Assembly: GCA_035492535.1 (NCBI GenBank)
Contig: DATJJM010000362.1
Location: 1 to 64,000 of the forward strand
From: JAMXLO01 sp035492535
GTDB taxonomy: Bacteria > Pseudomonadota > Alphaproteobacteria > Acetobacterales > Acetobacteraceae
Reading direction: 5' to 3'
DNA length: 64,000 bases
The position numbers and the translations under genes were made by a program. Below the pieces are notes generated by a model. It worked only from the letters and a program-made list of their open reading frames with translations. It did no database searches and was not told the origin of the DNA. Shown here piece after piece: positions 44,390-53,350 of the stretch (the first letter of the stretch is position 1; each line of letters opens with the position of its first letter).

Positions 44390-45166
44390 TCATGCCGGGG
44401 GACCAACCTCGCCGAACGGCGGCACATTGTATCGTACTGCAATCAGGCACAGCCCATCAGGGGGGGCCGTGGGTCCGCCGGCGGAACGATCACGCGCCGT
44501 GAGCGCGGCAGCAACACGTTCGGCTGACCAGCTTCCATCACCAACCAGTTTCAGGGTACCGACCATGTTCCGCACTTGGTGGTGCAGGAAGCTGCGCGCT
44601 TCGGCTCTGATCTCCACGAACGCACCGTCGCGCCGCACATCCAGTCGATCCAGCGTGCGCAAGGGACTTTTCGCCTGGCACGCGGCTGCACGGAACGAAG
44701 AGAAGTCGTGCCTGCCAAGCAACGTCTTCGCTGCCTCATGCATCGCGGTGGCGTCGAGCGGCGCAGGCACGTGCCAGACACGGCCGGCAAGCAGGGCAGG
44801 GCGGGCACGGCGGTTCAGGATGCGATAGCGGTAGGCCCTGCCGATCGCCGAGAAGCGAGCACTCCACCCCTCTGGCACAGCGGACGCTTCCAGAACTACC
44901 ACGGGATGAGGCTTCATGTGAAAATTCAGCGCGTCGCGCAGCTTGTACGCCGTGAAACCGTCAGGCAGTTCGATGTGGGCGACCTGACCTGAAGCGTGCA
45001 CTCCTGCGTCAGTGCGCCCTGCGACTGTGCTGGCGACCGGTGCACCATGGTTGAGATTCGCCGCGGCCGTCTCCAGCACCTCCTGCACCGATAATCCTGT
45101 CGCCTGTCGCTGCCATCCAACGAACGGGTTGCCGTCGTACTCCAGCAGGAGGCCCCAGCGCGTCAT
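44390..45166 (-). CDS. truA: tRNA pseudouridine(38-40) synthase TruA
   Basis: TruA makes pseudouridines in the anticodon stem-loop of tRNA. The 258-residue protein starts GLLLEYDGNPFVGWQRQ, has the catalytic Asp in AGRTDAGVHASGQVAH, RAYRYRILNRRARPAL, and the C-terminal FLHHQVRNMVGTLKLVG. The ATG at 45166 fits the family's usual start; ten upstream codons in frame have no homology. Its ATG overlaps the TGA of an out-of-frame open stretch that covers the 97-bp gap to fmt. Confidence 0.96.
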   Translation of the reverse strand: MTRWGLLLEYDGNPFVGWQRQATGLSVQEVLETAAANLNHGAPVASTVAGRTDAGVHASGQVAHIELPDGFTAYKLRDALNFHMKPHPVVVLEASAVPEGWSARFSAIGRAYRYRILNRRARPALLAGRVWHVPAPLDATAMHEAAKTLLGRHDFSSFRAAACQAKSPLRTLDRLDVRRDGAFVEIRAEARSFLHHQVRNMVGTLKLVGDGSWSAERVAAALTARDRSAGGPTAPPDGLCLIAVRYNVPPFGEVGPPA

Positions 45167-45263
45167 GCGACCACACTTAATGCCCCTGCCGGCCATCGCG
45201 CCAGCGCATCAAGATCCGGTGTCTCCACCAGAGCATAGCTCCAGCGTTCGGCTCCTCGCCGGG

Positions 45264-46172
45264 CTAGGACGCCAGTATCGTTCCAGCGGCCACGGGATGT
45301 CCGCGCAGGAAGGTCGCCGCATCCATTGCTGGACGTCCCGCCAGCTGGACACGGGTCAACCGAAGCCCAGCAGTCCCGCATCCAATTGCCAGATGGTCGT
45401 CAAGGGCCGTGCCCGGCGGCCCGCTCACATCGAGCAGTTCCGCCCGGAGGACCTTGAGCATCTGTCCTCGTAGGGTCGTGAACGTCCCTGGCCATGGATC
45501 AAACGCGCGGACCTGCCGTTCGAGGGAGCCAGCGTCCAGGGTCCAATCGATCCGGCCGGCCTCACGGGTCAGCTTCGGGGCGTACACGGCGCCATCGTTC
45601 GGCTGTGACACCGGATGGGGAGCCTCCGCCAATGCCCGGAGTATCAGCCGGGCGCCCAGCCTGGACAACGTGTCGTGCAACATCGCGGCTGTGGTGTGCG
45701 GCCCGATTGGGACTGCCTCACGCAGGAGCATCGGCCCGGTATCCAGCCCCGCGTCCATCTGCATGATTGTCACGCCGGTCTCGGCATCGCCGGCCAGAAC
45801 GGCCGCCTGGATTGGCGCTGCCCCGCGCCAGCGAGGCAGGAGGCTGGCATGGATGTTCAGGCAGCCGCGCGCTGGCGCCGTCAGCATGGCAGGCGGCAGG
45901 ATCAGCCCGTAGGCCGCTACCACGGCCGCATCCAGGCCCAGGGCCGCGAAGCCTGCTTGTTCGGCCGGATCGGTCCGCAGGCGGCGCGGCGTCCGGACGG
46001 TCAGACCCAGGGACTCGCCCGCCACCTGAACGGCACAGGGCCGCAGATTGTAGCCTCGACCGGCTGGCTTCGGCGGCTGGCAGTACACGGCAACGATCTC
46101 GTGCCCTGCGCGGTGCAGTGCCTGTAGCGCCGGGACGGCGAAATCCGGACTGCCCATGAATGCCAGGCGCAT
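45264..46172 (-). CDS. fmt: Methionyl-tRNA formyltransferase Fmt
   Basis: Fmt formylates initiator Met-tRNA using 10-formyl-THF. The 302-residue enzyme starts MRLAFMGSPDFAVPALQAL, has the catalytic Asn/His region GCLNIHASLLPRWRGAAPIQ, the aspartate in MDAGLDTGPML and a C-terminal OB domain ending GHPVAAGTILAS. The ATG at 46172, 4 bp after the def stop, fits the family start. With def upstream it forms the usual def-fmt pair for N-formyl handling. Confidence 0.96.
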   Translation of the reverse strand: MRLAFMGSPDFAVPALQALHRAGHEIVAVYCQPPKPAGRGYNLRPCAVQVAGESLGLTVRTPRRLRTDPAEQAGFAALGLDAAVVAAYGLILPPAMLTAPARGCLNIHASLLPRWRGAAPIQAAVLAGDAETGVTIMQMDAGLDTGPMLLREAVPIGPHTTAAMLHDTLSRLGARLILRALAEAPHPVSQPNDGAVYAPKLTREAGRIDWTLDAGSLERQVRAFDPWPGTFTTLRGQMLKVLRAELLDVSGPPGTALDDHLAIGCGTAGLRLTRVQLAGRPAMDAATFLRGHPVAAGTILAS

Positions 46173-46176
46173 CGCT

Positions 46177-46722
46177 CTACATGGCCTCGGCGCGCTTCTG
46201 GCGGAGTTCCTTGGCAAGCCGGCGAAGGATCATGTTGCGCTTGAGCGCGGACAGATGGTCGACGAACAGCACGCCATCAAGGTGGTCGATCTCGTGTTGC
46301 AGACAGGCGGAAAGCAGCCCCTCGGCCTCGATCTGCCGCCGCACGCCCTCCAGGTCCAGGTGTCGCACCGTCACCCGTGCCGGTCGCGTCACCTCGGCAT
46401 ACTGGCCAGGCAATGACAGGCAACCCTCCTCGCGCGTCGCGAGTTCATCGCTGCGCGCGATCACCTCGGGGTTGATCAGTGCTATCGGCTTCGACACGTT
46501 GTCCGCCATCAGGTCGACCACAGCGCAGCGCAGCCCAACACCGACTTGCGGCGCGGCCAGGCCGATCCCTGGCGCCCTGTACATTGTGGCGAACATTCGG
46601 GGAATCAGGGCCTGCACCCGCCCCATATCCTCTGGCTTGACCGGCCTGGCGCGCGCCTTCAGGACCGGATCGGGCACCACCAGGATCGGCAGCGTCTCTA
46701 CCGTTTCGTTCATGCCACGCAT
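46177..46722 (-). CDS. def: Peptide deformylase
   Basis: Def removes the N-formyl group from new proteins. The 181-residue metalloenzyme shows all three motifs: GIGLAAPQVG, EEGCLSLPG (Cys ligand) and QHEIDHLDG (two His ligands and catalytic Glu). The first ATG (46722) has a weak GTGGGG upstream; one three codons later (46713) is an alternative. It is first in the def-fmt-truA unit and is divergent from hsp20. Confidence 0.95.
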   Translation of the reverse strand: MRGMNETVETLPILVVPDPVLKARARPVKPEDMGRVQALIPRMFATMYRAPGIGLAAPQVGVGLRCAVVDLMADNVSKPIALINPEVIARSDELATREEGCLSLPGQYAEVTRPARVTVRHLDLEGVRRQIEAEGLLSACLQHEIDHLDGVLFVDHLSALKRNMILRRLAKELRQKRAEAM

Positions 46723-46846
46723 GTAGCGGCGGCCCCACAGGCGATCAACGGCTGCCCCCTTGTAAGTCGCATCGATCCTGCCAAGATTCCCTCGCGTCGG
46801 AATGCCGTTGCGGGTTCCGGCATTGCTTCGCTCTCAGGAGGGGGCC

Positions 46847-47311
46847 ATGACGACGAGGATGTTCACCTCACCGTTGTTCCTGGGCTTCGACCATCTCGAG
46901 CAAATGCTCGAGCGGGCATCGAAGAACTCGTCGGACGGCTACCCCCCTTACAACATCGAGCAGACAGGTCCGGCAGGGTTGCGGATCACGCTCGCTGTTG
47001 CAGGGTTTACCATGGAGGACCTGCAAATAACGCAGGAAGACAACCAGTTGGTAATCCGGGGCAGGCAGAATGACGACAGCCAAGGACGTGTCTTCCTGCA
47101 TCGCGGGATCGCGGCACGGCAGTTTCAGCGGGCATTCGTGCTCGCCGAAGGGATCGAGGTGAAGGGTGCATGGCTCGATAACGGGTTGCTGCACATTGAC
47201 CTGATCCGGCCGCAGCCAGAGTCACGCGTGAAGACCATCCAGATCAACCGCGCCGCATCCAATGGCGGGGGCGGCCGGGTCAAGATGGTGGAAGGCGATT
47301 CGGAAGGCTGA
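46847..47311 (+). CDS. Small heat-shock protein (Hsp20/alpha-crystallin family)
   Basis: The 154-residue holdase chaperone has the alpha-crystallin domain: YNIEQTGPAGLRITLAVAGF, LVIRGRQNDDS and FLHRGIAARQFQRAFVLAEG, with IDLIRP near the end; FLHRGIA is typical of the IbpA/HspA group. The N-terminal MFTSPLFLGFDHLEQML is characteristic of the alphaproteobacterial members. AGGAGGGGG is directly upstream of the ATG at 46847. A DUF1150 gene follows 89 bp later, the usual pairing. I see no convincing sigma-32 promoter. Confidence 0.94.
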   Translation: MTTRMFTSPLFLGFDHLEQMLERASKNSSDGYPPYNIEQTGPAGLRITLAVAGFTMEDLQITQEDNQLVIRGRQNDDSQGRVFLHRGIAARQFQRAFVLAEGIEVKGAWLDNGLLHIDLIRPQPESRVKTIQINRAASNGGGGRVKMVEGDSEG

Positions 47312-47400
47312 GTTGCTGACGGCGCCGCAGAAGGCGGGCCGAACCGGAAAAAGGTACCGGGGCTGCAGACGGCAGGCCGGTGCCCGGAAGGAGCAAGGCA

Positions 47401-47658
47401 ATGGACACGAACAGCATTCAATCAGCCGAGGGCCAGGCGGCCGTGGCAGCGATAGGCGATATTCGGCACATTTCGACCGAGCAGTTGGCGCAGCTTGGCC
47501 TACAGCAGATTGCCTATGTGAAGCCGGTGATGGTGAATGGGACCGCGGCTTTCGCGATCCACGCCGCTGATGGTACGCCGATGGCGATTGCGGACGACCG
47601 CGACGTTGCGATCGCCGCGATCCAGCAGCACGAAATGGTCGCGACGCAGGTTCACTAG
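47401..47658 (+). CDS. DUF1150 family protein
   Basis: The 85-residue protein belongs to DUF1150, small cytosolic proteins commonly encoded next to Hsp20 in alphaproteobacteria. It contains LAQLGLQQIAYVKPVMVNG and AFAIHAADGTPMAIADD, the family core. AAGGAG lies 8 nt upstream of the ATG at 47401. Function unknown; its position suggests a stress-linked role with Hsp20 (inference). It is convergent with hpf, with a hairpin element between. Confidence 0.88.
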   Translation: MDTNSIQSAEGQAAVAAIGDIRHISTEQLAQLGLQQIAYVKPVMVNGTAAFAIHAADGTPMAIADDRDVAIAAIQQHEMVATQVH

Positions 47659-47672
47659 GGGATCGTGCATGT

Positions 47673-47712
47673 CCCCTCTCCGTCGTGAGGCGGGGAGGGG
47701 TAGGGTGAGGGT
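47673..47712. repeat. REP-like palindromic element, copy 1
   Basis: A 40-bp element begins CCCCTCTCC, has a short loop and CGGGGAGGGG, then a TAGGGTGAGGGT tail. The arms pair over about 9 bp. It sits exactly between the DUF1150 and hpf stop codons and may serve as a two-way transcription end. A related copy is at 61555-61594. Confidence 0.6.
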
Positions 47713-48294
47713 CTACTCGCCCGGGTCGATCCAGCCAATATTCCCGTCGCTCCGGCGATACACCACGTTCAACTCACCGGTCGTACTGTTGCGGAACATC
47801 AGTACCGGTTGATCGGCAAGATCCATCCGCATTACCGCTTCGCTTACCGACAACATGCTGATTTCGGTGACCTGCTCAGCGATCACTGTCGCGTGCGTCG
47901 CAGACTTGCCTTCGCCGTCCTCTTCGGATGACGTATCCTCCTGTCGCAGGATATACTGCCGCGCTGCCTCGGGCCGGTCGCGGTTGGCGCTATCGCGCGC
48001 ATGCTCATTCACCCGCCGGCGATAGCGGCGCAACCGCTTGGCGATGTGCTCGGCTGCATCGTCGAATGCCGTGTTGGCGTCGGCCGCCTCGCCTTCGCCA
48101 CGGAGCCGCAGCCCGCGTCCCGCATGCACGTTGATATCGCAGGTGAAGAAGCTGCGTGCCCGGCTGAACGTGACCTGCGCCTCCATCGCGTGGTCAAAAT
48201 ACTTGCTGGCGATAACGTCGAGATGATCGGAGACGCGCGTCCGCAGCGCGTCGGACAAATCAACCTGCTTACCGGACACCGTGATCTGCATCAT
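47713..48294 (-). CDS. hpf: Ribosome hibernation promoting factor, long form
   Basis: Long HPF dimerises 70S ribosomes into inactive 100S particles in stationary phase. The 193-residue protein has the N-terminal S30AE domain (MMQITVSGKQVDLSDALRTR and KYFDHAMEAQVTFSRARSFF) and, after an acidic linker, the C-terminal dimerisation domain with MSVSEAVMRMDLADQPVLMF and GNIGWIDPGE. It lies 33 bp after rpoN, the common order, and ends next to the REP-like hairpin. Confidence 0.95.
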   Translation of the reverse strand: MMQITVSGKQVDLSDALRTRVSDHLDVIASKYFDHAMEAQVTFSRARSFFTCDINVHAGRGLRLRGEGEAADANTAFDDAAEHIAKRLRRYRRRVNEHARDSANRDRPEAARQYILRQEDTSSEEDGEGKSATHATVIAEQVTEISMLSVSEAVMRMDLADQPVLMFRNSTTGELNVVYRRSDGNIGWIDPGE

Positions 48295-48327
48295 GCCTCT
48301 CCCCGCTGTGGACCGCGGGAGGCGCCC

Positions 48328-49827
48328 TTATACCAGCGCTGCCTTCTCCCGCCGACGCTGCACTGAGTTGGGGATGCGCAGCGCCTCTCGATATTTGGCC
48401 ACGGTTCGCCGAGCGATGTCCACGCCCTCGTCCCGCAGTGCGACAACAAGCGCATCGTCAGATAAGACACTCTCCGCCGTCTCCGCGCCAATCATGGTGC
48501 GAATGCGATAACGCACAGCTTCCGCGCTGTGGCTCTCGCCATCCGTTCCTGGGATCGCCGTGGTGAAGAAATACTTAAGCTCGAACGTGCCACGTGGCGT
48601 GGCGATGTACTTATTGGCAGTCACTCGGCTGACGGTGCTCTCGTGCATCTCCACCGTCTCGGCGATATCGCGCAGGATCAGCGGACGCAGATGAGCCACG
48701 CCGTGCCGCATGAAACCATCCTGCTGGCGGATGATCTCTGCCGCCACCTTCAGGATGGTCTGCGCTCTTTGCTGCAAAGAACGCACTAGCCAGTTGGCGC
48801 TGGCAAGCTGTTCGGCGAGGAACGGGCGATCCTCTTTGCGTGCCCGTGGCGCAACGCGCGCATAAAACCGCTCGTTCACCAGCAGGCGCGGCATCGTGTC
48901 TGGATTGAGCTCGATCAGCCACGTCTCGCCCGGACCGGGCCGCATCAGAATGTCCGGCACCACGAGTTGCGGCGGGGCCGAGTCGTAGCTCGCCGCCGGT
49001 TTCGGATCGAGCGCGCGGATTTCGGCAATCATGTCCGTCAGATCGTCCGCATCGACGCCACAAATCAACGACAACCGCCGCAGTTCGCGGCGCGCCAGCA
49101 GATCGAGATTATCGAGCAGCGCCTGCATCGCCGGATCCAGTCGGTTCTTCTCGGCAAGCTGAGCTGCCAGGCACTCCTTCAGGTCCCGCGCGAACAGCCC
49201 CACGGGATCGAACCGCATCATGCGGACGCGTACCGACTCGACACGTTCCAACGGCAGCACCATCGCCGCTGCGATCGCCGATGGTTCGGCTGTCAAACGC
49301 CCTGCTGGACACAGCAGTGCGATCAGATGTGCGCCGATGATCCGATCCACAGGATCGGCGAATGACAGCCGCAGCTGTTCGCCAAGATATTCGCGCAGCG
49401 GACGCCGTTCATCCGCCATATCCTCGATGCCACGATCGTCACTCTCGAAATCGCTCGCGCCGCCGCGCCCGGTGATTGCCGTATGCATCGGCGCGCCATC
49501 GGCGACGCCGCCAGCATCGAACGTGTCGCTCATGTCCGCGTCGAGCGGCGCCGCTGTCTCGCTCGGCAGCGTCTCGGCATCCGCGAGCCGCGCCGTATCG
49601 GCCACTTCACTGACGCGCTCCGGCCCCTGATCAGGCGCGGCCCGCTCGGTGTTGGGCACTTCAGCCGTTTCATCCCGCTCGAGCAGCGGATTCCGCTCAA
49701 GCTCTTCCTCGACGAAGGTCGCAACTTCAAGGTTCGAGTATTGCAGCAGCTTGATCGCCTGACGCAGTTGCGGCGTCATGACGAGAGTCTGGGTCTGGCG
49801 AAGATCGAGACGCGGGCCTAACGCCAT
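48328..49827 (-). CDS. rpoN: RNA polymerase sigma-54 factor RpoN
   Basis: RpoN directs polymerase to -24/-12 promoters with enhancer-binding proteins. The 499-residue protein has the Gln/Leu-rich region I (LVMTPQLRQAIKLLQYSNLE), an acidic region II, the core-binding domain, the helix-turn-helix with VTANKYIATPRGTFELKYFF and the RpoN box ARRTVAKYREALRIP. It is 79 bp after lptB, the usual lptB-rpoN-hpf order, and may have its own promoter in that gap. Confidence 0.97.
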   Translation of the reverse strand: MALGPRLDLRQTQTLVMTPQLRQAIKLLQYSNLEVATFVEEELERNPLLERDETAEVPNTERAAPDQGPERVSEVADTARLADAETLPSETAAPLDADMSDTFDAGGVADGAPMHTAITGRGGASDFESDDRGIEDMADERRPLREYLGEQLRLSFADPVDRIIGAHLIALLCPAGRLTAEPSAIAAAMVLPLERVESVRVRMMRFDPVGLFARDLKECLAAQLAEKNRLDPAMQALLDNLDLLARRELRRLSLICGVDADDLTDMIAEIRALDPKPAASYDSAPPQLVVPDILMRPGPGETWLIELNPDTMPRLLVNERFYARVAPRARKEDRPFLAEQLASANWLVRSLQQRAQTILKVAAEIIRQQDGFMRHGVAHLRPLILRDIAETVEMHESTVSRVTANKYIATPRGTFELKYFFTTAIPGTDGESHSAEAVRYRIRTMIGAETAESVLSDDALVVALRDEGVDIARRTVAKYREALRIPNSVQRRREKAALV

Positions 49828-49906
49828 GTCACCGCGCTCTGCTCAGGTCAGTCATGCAAAGCGACATTCTACGGCGTCGTCGCAAACAAATCGTTCACAC
49901 GTGCCA

Positions 49907-50686
49907 TCAAAGGCTGAACCTCTCGCCGAGATAGACGCGGCGAACATCTTCGTGTGCTACCACCTCGTCAGGACGTCCCTCCATCAGCACCTGGCCATCA
50001 TGCAGGATGTAGGCGCGATCGATGATGCCGAGCGTCTCGCGCACATTGTGGTCGGTGATCAGCACGCCGATGCCACGGTCCTTCAGATGCGACACAAGGT
50101 CACGGATTTCGTTGACCGCGATCGGATCGATACCAGCGAGCGGCTCATCCAGCAGGATGTAGGCGGGCTGCGTGGCCAGCGCACGCGCGATCTCAACACG
50201 CCGGCGCTCGCCGCCTGACAGTGCCAGCGCCGGCGTTCGGCGAAGATGGCCAATGCCGAATTCCGCGAGCAACTCATCAAGCATCAGGTCCCGCCTGTCG
50301 GGATCAGGCTCGACGACTTCCAGTACCGCCATCACATTCTGCTCGACATTCAGGCCGCGGAACACGCTGGCCTCCTGCGGCAGGTAGCCGATGCCGAGAC
50401 GCGCGCGGCGATACATCGGCAGGCTGGTGATATCGGCACCATCGAGACTAATGGAACCCGTGTCTGGCTTCACCAGCCCGATCATCATGTAGAAGGTCGT
50501 CGTCTTGCCGGCGCCATTCGGACCTAACAGTCCGACTGCCTCGCCACGGCGCAGATGGATCGATACGTTCCGTACGACCGGCCGCTTCTTGTAGGTCTTT
50601 CCGACGCCGCGCGCCGCCAGGCCACCATCGCCGGGAACCACCCGAAGGTCCGAGATCAAACGCGAGTCCGGACGCATGTCGTTCAT
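49907..50686 (-). CDS. lptB: LPS export ABC transporter ATP-binding protein LptB
   Basis: LptB powers LPS extraction from the inner membrane with LptFG. The 259-residue ATPase has Walker A GPNGAGKTT, Q-loop YLPQEASVFRGL, signature ALSGGERRRVEIARALA, Walker B YILLDEPLAGIDP and the switch His in LITDHNVRETL. Its N-terminus is about 20 residues longer than E. coli LptB. It overlaps lptA by 4 bp. Confidence 0.97.
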   Translation of the reverse strand: MNDMRPDSRLISDLRVVPGDGGLAARGVGKTYKKRPVVRNVSIHLRRGEAVGLLGPNGAGKTTTFYMMIGLVKPDTGSISLDGADITSLPMYRRARLGIGYLPQEASVFRGLNVEQNVMAVLEVVEPDPDRRDLMLDELLAEFGIGHLRRTPALALSGGERRRVEIARALATQPAYILLDEPLAGIDPIAVNEIRDLVSHLKDRGIGVLITDHNVRETLGIIDRAYILHDGQVLMEGRPDEVVAHEDVRRVYLGERFSL

Positions 50687-51666
50687 TTCGATTTCCCCGC
50701 CGGAGCAGCCGTCGGACTGCCCGGTGCGCCTAGCTGCTTATTGGTTGAGTCGTTCGGCACGACGAGACCGTGGACGCCTCCGCTCGCCTGTGACAGCAGC
50801 CGCGAAATGCCGGTCTTCATGTTGACCTCCGCCTCGGTGCCATCGAGCTGGTTCTGGCCGCGCGTGATGCGTACCTTCCCCGCGAGCCGGGCGATGCCCG
50901 TATCCGGCACATACACGGCCCGATCGCCAACGGCGGTATCTGTCGGTGTGCGCACGGTGACGTTGCCGAACGCATCGACCTTCTGCAGCTTGCCCGACGC
51001 CGCAAGCGGATCATCGCTATCCGCTGGTGTCGCTGGAGCCTTTGCGGCCACTGGCGTCGCGCCCGCGGGCGGCTGTTGCGCATCGGTGGTGTAGGCGACC
51101 AGCGTATCGGCCGTCATCCGCTTGCCATCGTTGGTCACGACCACTGCATCGCCGCGTGCGACCGCCATATGCTTCTGCGACCAGTATTCCATTGTGTCGC
51201 GCGCGGTGAGCACGTCGCTCGGCGTGGTGAGCTTGAGGTCGTGTCCGGTCATCACCAGCACGGCCTGATCGATATCGTAGATTGCGCGGTCACCTTGTGC
51301 CTGATCCGTCGGGGTGAAGATGTGCACATTGCCCAACGCCTCGAGACGATAGATTTCGTTGCCCCCGGTATCGGCGTCGGTGCCTGGCAGGTTGGCAGTG
51401 GGCTGCGGCGTCGCGGGTGCCGCGGGTGTCGCGCCATCCTTGGGGCGATAATAGGCGATCAACTGGTCTGCCGTGACGGTCACATTCCCCCGTACCGCAC
51501 GGGCGTTGCCACGGGCGATGACCTTGCGCTGATCTTGCCGCCACTCGATCCCATCGGTTGCGGTAATCGCGACGGGACCGCCATGCGACAGATCGAGCTG
51601 CTGCGCGCGCACAGGCGCCGCCAGAACCGACACCAGCAGAGTCAACGCGAGGAAGCTCTTTTTCAC
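50683..51666 (-). CDS. lptA: LPS periplasmic bridge protein LptA (double-length)
   Basis: LptA forms the periplasmic bridge carrying LPS. A signal peptide (FLALTLLVSVLAAPVRAQQ) precedes an OstA beta-jellyroll region. At 327 residues it is nearly twice E. coli LptA, and the sequence repeats: ARGNARAVRGNVTVTADQLIAYY is echoed by ARGDAVVVTNDGKRMTADTLVAY, and LEALGNVHIFTPTDQAQGDRAIY by VDAFGNVTVRTPTDTAVGDRAVY. Low-complexity Ala/Pro/Thr linkers separate the units. One polypeptide thus holds two jellyroll units. It overlaps lptB and lptC by 4 bp each. Confidence 0.92.
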   Translation of the reverse strand: MKKSFLALTLLVSVLAAPVRAQQLDLSHGGPVAITATDGIEWRQDQRKVIARGNARAVRGNVTVTADQLIAYYRPKDGATPAAPATPQPTANLPGTDADTGGNEIYRLEALGNVHIFTPTDQAQGDRAIYDIDQAVLVMTGHDLKLTTPSDVLTARDTMEYWSQKHMAVARGDAVVVTNDGKRMTADTLVAYTTDAQQPPAGATPVAAKAPATPADSDDPLAASGKLQKVDAFGNVTVRTPTDTAVGDRAVYVPDTGIARLAGKVRITRGQNQLDGTEAEVNMKTGISRLLSQASGGVHGLVVPNDSTNKQLGAPGSPTAAPAGKSK

Positions 51667-52343
51667 GGCTGAGAGCCATTCAGGATGAGCTTCGCCGGGC
51701 CATCGAACTGGATGGCAGTGCCCTTGTCGGTGACCATGAAGCCTTGCGCGTCAAGCGTGCCGAATGGACCCTCGGCGTGGGTGGGCTGGTCGCTCGCCGC
51801 GGCACCTGCCTTGACGTCGATGGACGCACTCGCCGTTTTCAACGTGGTGCCGTCATCGCGATACAGCGTCACGTCGCGGGACAGGTCGAGCTGGCCGCTG
51901 TTCTGTAGATACACGCCGCGCCTGGCCTGTACCATCAGCCAGGTGCCGTTGGTCAGCGTGATGTCAGCCTTGGGCATCGTCAGGTTGATGCGGTCTGGAC
52001 CGTCCTGCTGTGCGGTCGCAGCGGTTACCGTGTAGGGCCGTCCATGGTCGTCGATCCCGCGATAGCGCGCATCGGTCATCGTGGCGGCGCCGGCAGCGGT
52101 GTGTTCGATGGTCATGCGGACCGTGTCTCGCACGCGGCCGAGCTCCGGCCACAGGGCGATGCTGGCCAGCAGCAGCAGGGCGCCAACCGGCAGCAGCCAT
52201 TTGATCAGCACGATCGTCAGATGCCGGCGAGCCAACCCGCTTGGGTCCGGCACCTTGCGAACCCGTGCTGCCGCGGCGGAGATAAGCTGGTGACCAGGAC
52301 GCCGTATCGGCGCCGAACGGGCCGGAATGGGTGTCACGCTCAT
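51663..52343 (-). CDS. lptC: LPS export protein LptC
   Basis: LptC is the bitopic protein that passes LPS from LptBFG to LptA. The 226-residue protein has a basic N-terminus, one transmembrane helix (VLIKWLLPVGALLLLASIALWP) and a periplasmic LptC jellyroll with DARYRGIDDHGRPYTVTA and LMVQARRGVYLQNSGQLDLSRDVTLYRDDG (given here as a span of the family core). Overlaps kdsD and lptA by 4 bp. Confidence 0.92.
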   Translation of the reverse strand: MSVTPIPARSAPIRRPGHQLISAAAARVRKVPDPSGLARRHLTIVLIKWLLPVGALLLLASIALWPELGRVRDTVRMTIEHTAAGAATMTDARYRGIDDHGRPYTVTAATAQQDGPDRINLTMPKADITLTNGTWLMVQARRGVYLQNSGQLDLSRDVTLYRDDGTTLKTASASIDVKAGAAASDQPTHAEGPFGTLDAQGFMVTDKGTAIQFDGPAKLILNGSQP

Positions 52344-53350
52344 GCCACCCCCGCGCGCAACAGGTCGTGAATATGCAAGATGCCGAGCGGACGGCCCGCC
52401 GCGTCCACCACGAACAGTGACGTGATCGGGCGTTCCCTGGAATTCATCACATGCAAGGCTTCCGCTGCCAGCGCGTCGGGCGCGATCGTGCGCGGCGAAC
52501 GCGTCATCACATTGCCGACCCGCCGCGCCAGCAGGTCCGGTCCCATAGCGCGGCGCAGGTCGCCGTCGGTGACGATGCCGATCAGCCGTCTGGAACCATC
52601 GATGACGCCCAGGCAGCCGAAGCGCTTCTCCGTCATCAGCAGCAGCGCACGGTCCATGGCCGTGTCTGGCGGCGCCAGAGGAACGTCATCCCCCCCGTGC
52701 ATCAGGTCGCTCACCCGCCGCAGCCGCGTCCCCAGCCGTCCACCAGGATGAATCTGCCGGAAATCGGCCTCCGTGAAGCCACGTCGCGTCAGAAGAGCCA
52801 CCGCCAGCGCGTCGCCGAGCGCCATCTGCATGGTAGTGGACGTCGTGGGCGCCAGTCCCATCGGGCATGCCTCATCTGCCACCGGCAACGTCAGGGCGAC
52901 GTCGGCTGCCTGTGCCAGGGCAGAACCGGCCCGCGCGGTAACCGCCACCAGAGGCAGCGCAAAGCGGCGCGAGTGGGCCACGAGGTCAGCCAGTTCCACG
53001 GTCTCGCCAGAGTTGGAGAGGGCGAGCACGGCGTCACCCGGCACGATCATGCCGAGATCGCCGTGCGACGCCTCGGCCGGATGGACGAACAGCGCCGGCG
53101 TGCCAGTCGAAGCCAGTGTGGCGGCGATCTTGCGCCCGACATGGCCTGATTTGCCCATGCCGGAGACTGCAACCCGGCCACTGGCGCTCGCCATCAGTTC
53201 CACGGCCTTGGCGAAGCTGCTGCCCAGGCTTCCGGCGAGCGCTTGCAGCCCGGCTGCCTCGATTCGCAGTACCCGGCGAGCCACAGACAGATCATCCGCG
53301 CCCGCGAGGGGGGTGGGAACGGTTCGGGTGTCGGCAACGGCGCCTGTCAT
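52340..53350 (-). CDS. kdsD: Arabinose-5-phosphate isomerase KdsD (KpsF family)
   Basis: KdsD converts ribulose-5-phosphate to arabinose-5-phosphate, the first step to Kdo of LPS. The 336-residue protein has a SIS domain (VAVSGMGKSGHVGRKIAATL, LALSNSGETVELADLV, APTTSTTMQMALGDALA) and two C-terminal CBS domains. It heads the kdsD-lptC-lptA-lptB run, with the gene for the Kdo precursor and the LPS transport genes linked by 4-bp overlaps. The 115-bp gap upstream includes a T-rich run (TTGTCTTTTTTC on the plus strand). Confidence 0.95.
   Translation of the reverse strand: MTGAVADTRTVPTPLAGADDLSVARRVLRIEAAGLQALAGSLGSSFAKAVELMASASGRVAVSGMGKSGHVGRKIAATLASTGTPALFVHPAEASHGDLGMIVPGDAVLALSNSGETVELADLVAHSRRFALPLVAVTARAGSALAQAADVALTLPVADEACPMGLAPTTSTTMQMALGDALAVALLTRRGFTEADFRQIHPGGRLGTRLRRVSDLMHGGDDVPLAPPDTAMDRALLLMTEKRFGCLGVIDGSRRLIGIVTDGDLRRAMGPDLLARRVGNVMTRSPRTIAPDALAAEALHVMNSRERPITSLFVVDAAGRPLGILHIHDLLRAGVA

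Noticed and set aside
46745..46800. Sigma-32 promoter for hsp20
   Set aside because: A CTTG is present, but no CCCCAT-like -10 lies at the right distance.
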